Source: Spirochaetales bacterium (GTDB taxonomy: Bacteria; Spirochaetota; Spirochaetia; Sphaerochaetales; Sphaerochaetaceae). From it: 9,808 nucleotides of DNA. This document shows, in pieces, positions 1 to 6,226 of the stretch. A program made the translations under genes and the position numbers. The stretch lies in contig JALFYG010000039.1 of NCBI GenBank assembly GCA_022784805.1, forward strand, positions 1-9,808, given 5' to 3'. Below the pieces are notes generated by a model. It searched no databases. It was not told the DNA's origin and saw only the letters and a program-made list of their open reading frames with translations. Each line of letters opens with the position of its first letter. Positions within the stretch are counted from its first letter, which is position 1.

Positions 1-1345
1 CTTTGTCTACGCCGATGGTGAGCTTTTCTCTCATTGGATGGCGCTTAGGATGGAACAAAAGGCTCTCGCTTCTTGAAAGCTTCATCTTTACAGGTTTCTT
101 CAAAAGATAAGCTGCCAGTGCAGATAAGTGCTGTACAGTTACGTCTTCTTTTCCTCCGAAGCCTCCGCCGATGAGACAGTTGAATACTTCGACTTTGTCA
201 TAAGGAAGACCTAACATAGGAGCTGTTTCATGCTGGGTGTCATAGACGCCTTGGTCTGTGGAGTATATTCTCACTCCCTCTTCTGTGGGCATGGACAGAG
301 CACACTCTGGCTCCAAGAATGCGTGTTCGGTATGAGGAGTGGTGAATACTGCAGTATATGTGTAATCTGATTCAGCGATGGCTTTCTCTGCGTCTCCTCG
401 TGTTATATGGCGCTCCTGGGCAATGTTTCCCTTGTATTCAGGGTGAACTAATACAGCGTCTTCTTTCTTTGCGTCTTCTATGGATGCAATAAAAGGTAGT
501 ACTTCGTACTCCACTTTAATGAGGTTCTTTGCCTTATCTGCATGTTCTCTTGTATCAGCAACAACCAAGGCTATAGGGTCGCCAAGGAAGCGTGTTATTT
601 CTCCCACGCCTATCATTGCTTCCCAGTCCTTTATAATATGTCCTACTGTTTTCTTTCCAGGAATATCCTCTGCTGTGAAGATAGCCTCTACACCCTCTGC
701 CTTCAGAGCTTCATCTTTATTGATAGAGAGGACTCTTGCTCTAGGGTGTTTAGACCTGAGTGCAACGGCATGAAGCATCCCCTCCACATAAAGGTCATCA
801 GGATACTTACCATATCCCAAGACTTTTTCCTTTACATCAGGTCTCTTAACCCTTGCACCGATTCTCCATTCATCCTTCTCTTCTTCTAGTTCCCCCTGTC
901 TGAAGATAGTTGCAGCTATTCTTATTGCTTCTACGATCTTTACATAGCCGGTGCACCTACATATGTTGTTTCGTATTGCATATCTTATCTCGTCTTCACT
1001 TGGATCTGGTGTCTTATCCAAAAGGCCTTTTGCAGCCATTACCATTCCAGGAATACAGAATCCACATTGAACGGCTCCTGCCTTTCCAAAAGAGTAGTCA
1101 TAGACTCTCTTTTCCCATTCTGAGAGACCTTCCACTGTAATGACAGAGTGACCGTCAGCCATCTTTGTGGTGAGGGTACATGCTTTTACAGCTTCTCCAT
1201 CATAGAGAATAGTGCATGTTCCACATGCTCCTTCAGAGCATCCGTCTTTGGCTGATGTGATCTTGAGATCATCTCTTAAATAACGTAAGAGAGACTTGTT
1301 TTCGCTTGTTTCTGTGATTATTGAATTGACTGTGATTTTGAACAT
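1..1345 (-). CDS. Xanthine dehydrogenase/aldehyde oxidase family, fused 2Fe-2S and molybdopterin subunits (partial, 3' end missing)
   Basis: The frame is open from ATG at 1345 to the window edge (448 codons), so the C-terminal part of the molybdenum domain is missing. Residues 1-135 hold two [2Fe-2S] domains: Cys36, 41, 44 and 56 in the plant-ferredoxin pattern, then Cys94, 97, 129 and 131 in the CxxC...CxC pattern typical of this family. From about residue 155 the molybdopterin-binding part begins, with HTEHAFLEPE near 338 and GGGFGGKED near 393, both family hallmarks. No FAD domain lies between them, so this is a two-part fusion as in aldehyde oxidoreductases and the selenium-dependent xanthine dehydrogenase group. 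The likely role is cytoplasmic hydroxylation of a purine or aldehyde with electrons passed to a separate partner. The start is supported by AAGGGAG upstream. Substrate cannot be fixed from this fragment; a purine is my best guess. Confidence 0.9.
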   Translation of the reverse strand, partial: MFKITVNSIITETSENKSLLRYLRDDLKITSAKDGCSEGACGTCTILYDGEAVKACTLTTKMADGHSVITVEGLSEWEKRVYDYSFGKAGAVQCGFCIPGMVMAAKGLLDKTPDPSEDEIRYAIRNNICRCTGYVKIVEAIRIAATIFRQGELEEEKDEWRIGARVKRPDVKEKVLGYGKYPDDLYVEGMLHAVALRSKHPRARVLSINKDEALKAEGVEAIFTAEDIPGKKTVGHIIKDWEAMIGVGEITRFLGDPIALVVADTREHADKAKNLIKVEYEVLPFIASIEDAKKEDAVLVHPEYKGNIAQERHITRGDAEKAIAESDYTYTAVFTTPHTEHAFLEPECALSMPTEEGVRIYSTDQGVYDTQHETAPMLGLPYDKVEVFNCLIGGGFGGKEDVTVQHLSALAAYLLKKPVKMKLSRSESLLFHPKRHPMREKLTIGVDK

Positions 1346-1378
1346 TGCATTTGCTCCCTTAATTTGTGTTTTACACGA

Positions 1379-1436
1379 ATAAAGGGGCCCCTTAGCTTCT
1401 GTCTGGCAATGGCAGCGGTCTGTGATACCCACCTAT
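1379..1436 (-). promoter_or_regulatory. Foldable 5' leader of the xdh-like gene
   Basis: The leader begins right after the predicted transcript start. Bases 1436-1428 (AUAGGUGGG) can pair with 1387-1379 (CCCCUUUAU): six Watson-Crick pairs, two G-U pairs and one mismatch. Inside, CCGCU can pair with AGC-UAA-GG across a bulge. The segment also contains the 12-bp palindrome AAGGGGCCCCTT (1382-1393), which could instead be a protein operator. I cannot match it with certainty to a named riboswitch. Fold and function are inference. Confidence 0.35.
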
Positions 1437-1444
1437 ATATAATT

Positions 1445-1472
1445 ATTATATAGCAGAAAATTGATATGTCAA
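1445..1472 (-). promoter_or_regulatory. Promoter of the xdh-like gene
   Basis: On the minus strand TTGACA (1472-1467) is followed after 16 bp by TATAAT (1450-1445), a full match to both sigma-70-type hexamers. The predicted transcript start is near 1438, leaving a leader of about 90 nt before the ATG at 1345. Confidence 0.8.
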
Positions 1473-1532
1473 AAAGAAAAGCAACAATGTGCAACAAAAG
1501 AAATGATGGTCACTTTGTATAGAAAAATAGTT

Positions 1533-2006
1533 TTAGAGGTCCTTTCTCATTATATATTCGTCATCAATATCATAGACAACATAGAAGCCAAAGCTTCTGT
1601 AGATATCACAGGCATAGTTTTCTTTCTGGCAGGATAGGGAAAGGCTCTTGTAGCCTTTTGTCGTGAGAAGAGAAATCATAGAAGATAAGAGGCTTTTTCC
1701 TATTCCTTTTCCTCTGTATTCCTCTTCCACTGAGATAATCAAAGAAGGTGTTTCATCATCTATGTGGCCGTAGTCATCCATGATCCTTACCCACGCGGCA
1801 CCGACTATTTTGTTATTCGCTTCCGCCACAAGAATATGGTCATCTTTTTCCTTTCCTAGGTTCTTTACATAAACTTGCAGCTCGGGTTTATAGATGATTT
1901 TATAAGGGGGAGGTGTCTCTCCCTTATGCACATAAATGGCTAGATAGAGAAACCTATCTAGCTCTGATATTTCTTCTTCCTTGATATCTCTAATGGAGTA
2001 ATCCAT
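1533..2006 (-). CDS. GNAT family N-acetyltransferase
   Basis: This 157-residue protein has the length of a single GNAT domain. The acetyl-CoA pyrophosphate-binding motif is at residues 98-103 (RGKGIG), right after the beta strand SLIISVEEEY. The closing part N130-YACDIYRSFGF-141 matches motif B, where a Tyr usually acts as general acid. VAEANNKIVGAAWVR (60-74) forms the preceding strands. The acceptor substrate cannot be told: it could be a small amine, an antibiotic, or a protein N-terminus. Its start lies 3 nt after the deaminase stop with only a weak ribosome site (CTAGAG), so translation is probably coupled to that gene. No convincing terminator was seen between its stop and the xdh promoter. 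Confidence 0.85.
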   Translation of the reverse strand: MDYSIRDIKEEEISELDRFLYLAIYVHKGETPPPYKIIYKPELQVYVKNLGKEKDDHILVAEANNKIVGAAWVRIMDDYGHIDDETPSLIISVEEEYRGKGIGKSLLSSMISLLTTKGYKSLSLSCQKENYACDIYRSFGFYVVYDIDDEYIMRKDL

Positions 2007-2009
2007 AAA

Positions 2010-2501
2010 CTACTCTAGCTTTAATACCAGTTCTTTTCTTTCTGTTTCCAGGTGAGTATATTTCACTCCTGCAGCATCCAGCATTCGCTTACTAGCCTTT
2101 GTAGCGTCACTGTCTTTGTATTTATCTGAAAGATAAACAATTCTCTTTATACCGCTCTGTATTACTGCCTTTGCACACTCATTACATGGGAAGAGCGCTA
2201 CATAGAGAGTAGAGCCTCTGAGAAGGGATGAATTATTGCAGTTAAGAATTGCATTTAATTCTGCATGGCAAACGTATGGATACTTTGTTTCGCCCCAATC
2301 TCCCTCTCTAGCCCAAGGAAGATCGTCATCACTGCATCCACGAGGAAAACCATTGTAGCCGACGCCAATGATCTTATTGTCTTCAGAAACTATGCATGCA
2401 CCTACCTGGGTATTAGGATCCTTGCTTCTCATAGAAGAGAGTACAGCTACTCCCATGAAGTATTCGTCCCAAGTGATGTAGTCTTTTCTTTTTCCTGTCA
2501 T
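2010..2501 (-). CDS. dCMP deaminase family protein (ComEB-like cytidine/deoxycytidylate deaminase)
   Basis: The 163-residue zinc-dependent deaminase probably converts dCMP to dUMP to supply thymidylate synthesis in the cytoplasm. Numbered from the ATG at 2501, the zinc site is complete: H79-A-E81 supplies a ligand and the catalytic Glu, and P-C106-N-E-C109 gives the two Cys ligands. The N-terminal half carries DPNTQVGACIV and GVGYNGFPRGC, typical of dCMP deaminases rather than of tRNA or riboflavin deaminases. Length fits the family. A GTG two codons upstream (2507) keeps the frame open but lies inside the ribosome binding site, so ATG at 2501 with AGAGAGG five bases upstream is preferred. 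It heads an operon with the GNAT gene. Its start is covered by an inverted repeat, described separately. Confidence 0.92.
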   Translation of the reverse strand: MTGKRKDYITWDEYFMGVAVLSSMRSKDPNTQVGACIVSEDNKIIGVGYNGFPRGCSDDDLPWAREGDWGETKYPYVCHAELNAILNCNNSSLLRGSTLYVALFPCNECAKAVIQSGIKRIVYLSDKYKDSDATKASKRMLDAAGVKYTHLETERKELVLKLE

Positions 2502-2502
2502 A

Positions 2503-2543
2503 TCCACCTCTCTGTTTTCTAATTATGGATTCTAAGAGGTGGA
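2503..2543 (-). promoter_or_regulatory. Inverted repeat that would sequester the deaminase ribosome binding site
   Basis: In the minus-strand transcript, UCCACCUCU (2543-2535) is perfectly complementary to AGAGGUGGA (2511-2503), which contains the Shine-Dalgarno sequence and ends one base before the AUG at 2501. The loop is 23 nt and AU-rich, with one more possible U-G pair inside the stem. The repeat is plain in the sequence. That it acts as a translational switch is inferred and requires transcription to start upstream of 2543. No strong promoter was recognised there. Confidence 0.5.
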
Positions 2544-2695
2544 ATGCGCAATTCTTTTTCTCAAAAAGAGGAAATGATATCGAAAAGTCTTAAGCTCCGA
2601 GTACTTCTCCGTGAAATAATGAAAGAAACTACATTACAATGGCAATAAGAATAAGGATTTTTCTCTCTTCTTAACCTGTTCTTTGTTTAACGTTG

Positions 2696-2860
2696 ACGCA
2701 TATGGATCATGCGTAAATATTTCATTTTCATGCGTACCCATGCGTTTATTTTGTGTTTTATTCTATCAGATACGCATGACATAGAAAAACTCTAATTACT
2801 TGTATCATAAAGAGTTACAATATAGACTATTGTCAGGGGTGATATGCGTTTTTTATGCGT
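2696..2860. repeat. Cluster of seven ATGCGT/ACGCAT hexamers in the intergenic region
   Basis: Within the 540-nt gene-free stretch (2508-3047), the hexamer occurs at 2696-2701 (as ACGCAT), 2709-2714, 2730-2735, 2740-2745, 2772-2777 (as ACGCAT), 2844-2849 and 2855-2860. About 0.1 would be expected by chance in this length counting both strands. Most copies extend to C/T-ATGCGT-A/T. Start-to-start spacings are 13, 21, 10, 32, 72 and 11 bp, mostly near whole helical turns. This looks like a binding-site array for an unknown protein, about 200-360 bp upstream of the deaminase start. The remainder of the gap (about 2544-2695) is AT-rich and shows only a weak AT hairpin at 2553-2569. Confidence 0.6.
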
Positions 2861-2904
2861 TATTTGATTAATCTCCATGTTAAATGTGCTTAAGATTTAT
2901 CAGC

Positions 2905-2928
2905 AAAAAAAGACAGGACTTCCTCTCT
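2905..2928 (-). terminator. Probable intrinsic terminator of the GntR-ABC operon
   Basis: On the minus strand AGAGAGG (2928-2922), loop AAGT and CCTGTCT (2917-2911) form a seven-position stem with one G-G mismatch, followed immediately by six T (2910-2905). It lies about 120 nt after the permease stop, beyond the deaminase relic, so the relic would be transcribed with the ABC operon. The mismatch keeps confidence moderate. Confidence 0.5.
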
Positions 2929-2939
2929 GAGGAAATATA

Positions 2940-3029
2940 ATCAATGCATCCCCGAGGGGAATCATTGTAGCCTACACCAATGGTGTTTTTATCTACGAAA
3001 AGATTTATACACTGAATATTAGTATCTTC
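2940..3029 (-). pseudogene. Decayed fragment of a second dCMP deaminase gene
   Basis: Read on the minus strand from 3029, the frame gives EDTNIQCINLFVDKNTIGVG and then YNDSPRGCID. It aligns with KDPNTQVGACIVSEDNKIIGVGYNGFPRGCSD of the intact deaminase at 2010-2501, sharing IGVGYN and PRGC with one gap of two residues. The DNA is also clearly similar over about 40 bp (2944-2984 against 2333-2373). Similarity stops on both sides: the 5' side ends near the permease stop, and the 3' side runs into unrelated sequence to a stop at 2880-2882. The zinc-binding HAE and PCxxC parts are absent, so it cannot be an active enzyme. A decayed tandem duplicate or the remnant of a recombination event are both possible. 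Confidence 0.75.
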
Positions 3030-3047
3030 ACAGAGAGGAAAGGTTCT

Positions 3048-3656
3048 CTAAAAGTCCTTGGAGTCCAATATTTTCAGCGATATTAAGAATGACACGATGT
3101 ATATTGCCAAGGAGACAGCGATGACTATCAAGGAAATAGCCAGTGTGGAAAGGGTTAGATTGATGGAAGGGAGAAGCCACATCAATAATACCGCTGGAAC
3201 CATGTAACATAAAAGAAGGATTATTCTTGCCTTTTCTGAGCCAAACTTCAAAGTGAGGGGAATAGTAGTTCCACCGGAGAATGAAGTGAGGGCAAAGCCG
3301 GAGAGAATAAGGAAGCATAGGCTTTCCCACTCTATAGGCCTCTTATAAACCACAGCCATCAAAAGCTCCATGACTAAAGACAAGGCAACACCTACGACAA
3401 CTAATAGAAACAGAAGTAAGTATTTCTCTCCGATGATCACCTTATTTCTTCCCGAGTCCGATATAGCCCTACGAAGAAAGTGTTCTCTTTCGTCTATTGC
3501 CATTGTTGTGAGCATTAATGATGCTGCATATATCATGACTATCAGTGATGCACCTTCATCCTTAAATAAGAAAGAGCAAACTATAGCCACCACCAGCATT
3601 ATCTTGGCGTATCTTGATAGTGCGTTGAAATCTTTATATAAAAGTGCTTTGATCAT
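3048..3656 (-). CDS. ABC-2 type transporter permease
   Basis: This 202-residue integral membrane protein has about six hydrophobic segments, near residues 18-31, 36-54, 78-102, 112-134, 143-162 and 168-194. The opening MIKALLYKDF and the overall size fit small ABC-2 permeases found beside YtrA-like GntR regulators, as in peptide or toxin exporters of the Pmt/Ytr kind. It has no ATPase motifs and would form the membrane channel for the ATPase encoded directly upstream. Its ATG overlaps the ATPase stop by 4 nt (ATGA), with a strong AGGAGAGG ribosome site, so the two are translationally coupled. The exported substrate is unknown: a cell-envelope peptide, lipid or antimicrobial is plausible. Only one permease gene is present, so a homodimer is likely. 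Confidence 0.85.
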   Translation of the reverse strand: MIKALLYKDFNALSRYAKIMLVVAIVCSFLFKDEGASLIVMIYAASLMLTTMAIDEREHFLRRAISDSGRNKVIIGEKYLLLFLLVVVGVALSLVMELLMAVVYKRPIEWESLCFLILSGFALTSFSGGTTIPLTLKFGSEKARIILLLCYMVPAVLLMWLLPSINLTLSTLAISLIVIAVSLAIYIVSFLISLKILDSKDF

Positions 3657-4507
3657 TCTTCCTCTCCTTTAGCTATCATCAAGAGTATTGATTCTATAGT
3701 CGCGTTATCTACGACAGCATTTGGATGTAGTTCTTTGAAACTATCCCTGTCAGAAATAAGAAGATCCTTAGAGTAGGCTCTTGTCCTCTCGTATGTAACG
3801 CCTTCTTCCTTTAAGGAAGGGAAGGTCTTCTCTACATGGGCGACTCCCCATTTCTCTTCCAGTTCATTATGGTCTACGCTAAGAACAAGTCTTCCTTGAT
3901 GGATGAAGATGATTCTGTCTGCAATCTTTTCCAAGTCGCTTGTGATATGGGAGGAGAATAGAATTGCCTTGTTATCATCCATTACAAATTCTTGGAAGAG
4001 ATCCATCAGCTCGTCCCTTACCACAGGGTCGAGGCTGGCTGTTGTTTCGTCAAGGATTACTAAATCAGGATCATGGGAGAGGCAATATGCAATCTCAGCC
4101 TTTGCCTTCATTCCCTTTGAAAACTCTCTGAGTTTCTTTCCTTCAGGTAGTGAAAGCCTCTTTACCAGAGAGTCCCATTTTTCCTTGTTCCAGTTGGAGA
4201 ATAGGAGACTCCCATATTTCTCTATGTCTTTGATAGTGAAATCCAAAGGGAAGGAGATGTCGTCATAGGCAAAAGCCAAGCTCTCCCTTTCCTTGGAAGT
4301 GAGTTGGGAGATATCTTTTCCTTTGAATAGGATTGTTCCCCCGGTTTTCTTGATGATTGATGAGATACATCCGATGGTGGTGCTTTTTCCTGCTCCGTTT
4401 TCACCTACAAGGGCAGTTATTTCTCCACCGTTAATTTTCAGATTAATGTTATCCAGAAGAAAAGAAGAGTATTCTTTACTTAAATTCTTTGTTTCCAGTG
4501 TCGTCAT
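3653..4507 (-). CDS. ABC transporter ATP-binding protein
   Basis: The 284-residue cytoplasmic ATPase would power the permease encoded next. Walker A is at residues 35-43 (GENGAGKST), the signature motif is a variant FSKGM at 129-133 instead of LSGGQ, Walker B is LVILDET with Asp153 and Glu154, and the switch His is His187. No Gln stands where the Q-loop is expected (AFAYDD, 79-83); the YtrB/YhcG-like exporters often vary there. The domain ends near 215, and a charged C-terminal tail of about 70 residues follows, as in several small exporters of this group. The start ATG at 4507 has GAGGTAGG in front and lies inside the end of the GntR gene (32-bp overlap), giving tight coupling. The direction of transport is inferred as export from the family. 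Confidence 0.9.
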   Translation of the reverse strand: MTTLETKNLSKEYSSFLLDNINLKINGGEITALVGENGAGKSTTIGCISSIIKKTGGTILFKGKDISQLTSKERESLAFAYDDISFPLDFTIKDIEKYGSLLFSNWNKEKWDSLVKRLSLPEGKKLREFSKGMKAKAEIAYCLSHDPDLVILDETTASLDPVVRDELMDLFQEFVMDDNKAILFSSHITSDLEKIADRIIFIHQGRLVLSVDHNELEEKWGVAHVEKTFPSLKEEGVTYERTRAYSKDLLISDRDSFKELHPNAVVDNATIESILLMIAKGEEE

Positions 4508-4886
4508 TGCCTACCTCGTTGTTGAAGTGTTTTTCAAATAGAGCAATGACTTTTTCTTTATCAATACCGCCGCGTCTGGCCTTTCTTGCAGCGTCTATTA
4601 CAGCTTCCTCCACAAGAGATAAGTTCTTCTCCTTGAGAACCGAAGCCTTGATGTCGCTGACAAAAGTTCCTCTGCCCACGCCTGATGTGATGAATCCTTC
4701 TCTAGAGAGATTCTCATATGCTTTCTGGACAGTGATGACGCTGACTCTCAGGTCTTTGGCTAGGATTCTCATTGAAGGGAGGGGAGTCCCTGGAATGAGT
4801 TCACCTTTGAGAATCTGATCTTTTATCTGATTCTCGATCTGTAGATAGATGGCGTCATCTGACGAATTTGAGATAAATAGAGTCAT
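4476..4886 (-). CDS. GntR family transcriptional regulator, YtrA-like
   Basis: This 136-residue regulator has a winged helix-turn-helix in residues 11-77: DAIYLQIENQIKDQILKGEL, then the PSMRILAKDLRVS and TVQKAYENLSREGFI recognition region and the wing GVGRGTFV. The C-terminal part (about 80-136) is a short helical stretch and not a large FadR or HutC effector domain, which places it in the YtrA subfamily. Such proteins usually repress their own ABC operon and respond to envelope or antibiotic stress. The ATG at 4886, with AAAGGAAG in front, is chosen. An in-frame GTG at 4931 would start inside the promoter -10 and is rejected. It is the first gene of the three-gene operon. Confidence 0.88.
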   Translation of the reverse strand: MTLFISNSSDDAIYLQIENQIKDQILKGELIPGTPLPSMRILAKDLRVSVITVQKAYENLSREGFITSGVGRGTFVSDIKASVLKEKNLSLVEEAVIDAARKARRGGIDKEKVIALFEKHFNNEVGNDDTGNKEFK

Positions 4887-4914
4887 TGCTTCCTTTAAAT
4901 TGTAATTATTGAAT

Positions 4915-4948
4915 AAGTACATTATATACACTTAATGAGAGTAGTCAA
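4915..4948 (-). promoter_or_regulatory. Promoter of the GntR-ABC operon with an overlapping dyad
   Basis: On the minus strand TTGACT (4948-4943) and TATAAT (4926-4921) are 16 bp apart. The -10 sits within AAGTGTATATAATGTACTT (4933-4915), an imperfect dyad with arms AAGTGTA/TGTACTT. Its position over the -10 suits repression by the GntR protein encoded immediately downstream. The promoter is well supported; the operator is inferred. Confidence 0.7.
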
Positions 4949-4949
4949 C

Positions 4950-4977
4950 AATAAAGGCCCACCCTTTCAGGTGAGCC
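4950..4977 (-). terminator. Intrinsic terminator of the oadGAB operon
   Basis: On the minus strand GGCTCACC (4977-4970), loop TGAAAG and GGTGGGCC (4963-4956) make an 8-bp stem with one T-G pair, followed by TTTATT. It lies 20 bp after the oadB stop and just before the GntR promoter, separating the two same-strand operons. Confidence 0.85.
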
Positions 4978-4996
4978 GTGTAAGCTAATAGGATTA

Positions 4997-6214
4997 TCAG
5001 CCCAAAAGTGGCTGGAGAGACTGGAGCATTCCAGGAACAACAGCCAAGAGTGTTCCTGCAGCAACAGCACTTCCGATAACACCTGCAACGTTTGGTCCCA
5101 TTGCATGCATCAAGAGGAAGTTCTGACTGTCTGCTTCCTGTCCAACCTTAGATGCAACACGTGCAGCCATTGGAACGGCAGATACACCTGCAGCTCCGAT
5201 GAGTGGGTTGATAGGATGCTTTGGATCCAGCTTGTTCATAAGCTTTGCCAAGAGTACACCACCTGCTGTACCGATTCCGAATGCAACCATACCCAACAAA
5301 AGGATTCCCAATGTTTCGAGGTTGAGGAATCTATCGGCAGCCATCTTAGATCCAACAGAGAGTCCAAGACAGATTGTAACGATGTTCATCAAAGCGTTTT
5401 CCATTGTGTCGGCAAGTCTTCCGATGACTCCACACTGCTTGGCAAGGTTACCGAACATCAATGCACCGATAAGTGGAGCTGCGGAAGGAAGGAGAAGAGC
5501 ACAGATTGTGATTACCATTATAGGGAAGATAATCTTTTCTGTCTTGGAGACAGGTCTGAGCTGAGACATTCTGATCTTTCTTTCCTTCTCTGTTGTGAGC
5601 ATCTTCATGATAGGTGGCTGGATAACAGGAACCAGTGCCATATATGAATATGCTGCGACAGCGATGGAGCCAAGGTATGAAGGTGCGAGACGTGATGTTA
5701 CATAGATAGCTGTAGGTCCGTCAGCGCCTCCGATGATACCGATTGATCCAGCGATTGCAAGGTCGAAGTTGATTCCAGGGATGTAGGACAAGAGGAGAGC
5801 TCCAAGGAGAGCTGTGAAGATACCCAGCTGGGCGGCAGCTCCCAAAAGGAGAGTCTTTGGGTTTGCAATGAGTGGACCGAAGTCTGTCATTGATCCTACA
5901 CCCATGAAGATGAGGACTGGGAAGAGTCCTGTTTCGATACCTGCATCATAAAGAATCTTGATGAATCCAGCTGCTGCATGAGTACTTGTGGGGTCAACGC
6001 TTGCAATGTAAGCGTAAGGAATGTTTGAAAGAATACATCCCATTCCAATTGGAATCAGCAACAGAGGCTCAAAACCTTTCTTGATAGCCAAGTAGAGAAG
6101 AAGGAAGCCAACGAGGATCATGACAGCCATGCCCCATCCCTTCTCCTCATGGATAAAGCCGTAGAGTCCAGTTGTAATCCACAGCTGATAAAGTCCGTTA
6201 AGTATGTCGTTCAT
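4997..6214 (-). CDS. oadB: Oxaloacetate decarboxylase, sodium-pump beta subunit
   Basis: The 405-residue membrane protein receives the carboxyl group from the biotin of the alpha subunit, decarboxylates it, and couples this to moving sodium ions out of the cell. It is rich in hydrophobic segments (about nine or more). The family signature GGADGPTAIYVTSRLAP (162-178) contains Asp165, which matches the conserved sodium and proton site. MGPNVAGVIGS (372-382) contains Asn375 and Ser382, the second conserved ion-binding region. Length is slightly below the usual 430 because the N-terminus is compact, and nothing essential appears missing. The start has AAGGGAG in front, and the gap to the oadA stop is 12 nt. 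Glutaconyl-CoA and methylmalonyl-CoA decarboxylases use very similar beta subunits, so the operon context decides the name. Confidence 0.93.
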   Translation of the reverse strand: MNDILNGLYQLWITTGLYGFIHEEKGWGMAVMILVGFLLLYLAIKKGFEPLLLIPIGMGCILSNIPYAYIASVDPTSTHAAAGFIKILYDAGIETGLFPVLIFMGVGSMTDFGPLIANPKTLLLGAAAQLGIFTALLGALLLSYIPGINFDLAIAGSIGIIGGADGPTAIYVTSRLAPSYLGSIAVAAYSYMALVPVIQPPIMKMLTTEKERKIRMSQLRPVSKTEKIIFPIMVITICALLLPSAAPLIGALMFGNLAKQCGVIGRLADTMENALMNIVTICLGLSVGSKMAADRFLNLETLGILLLGMVAFGIGTAGGVLLAKLMNKLDPKHPINPLIGAAGVSAVPMAARVASKVGQEADSQNFLLMHAMGPNVAGVIGSAVAAGTLLAVVPGMLQSLQPLLG

Positions 6215-6226
6215 TACAATTCTCCC

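Noticed and set aside
2010..2501. Reading the deaminase plus acetyltransferase pair as an anti-phage nucleotide-depletion system
   Set aside because: The deaminase has the size and motifs of a housekeeping dCMP deaminase, without a fused nuclease, kinase or sensor domain. Nothing nearby marks a defence island.
2553..2569. Hairpin TCTTTTT-CTC-AAAAAGA as a terminator
   Set aside because: The stem is almost all A-T and no T tract follows on either strand. It would be too weak to end transcription.
2941..2984. Treating the deaminase-like repeat as one arm of a mobile element or attachment site
   Set aside because: There is no transposase, integrase or terminal inverted repeat, and the similarity follows a protein reading frame, so gene decay explains it better.
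3028..3330. Second minus-strand frame inside the ABC permease region
   Set aside because: It is out of frame with the permease, which has coherent membrane segments, a strong ribosome site and coupling to the ATPase.
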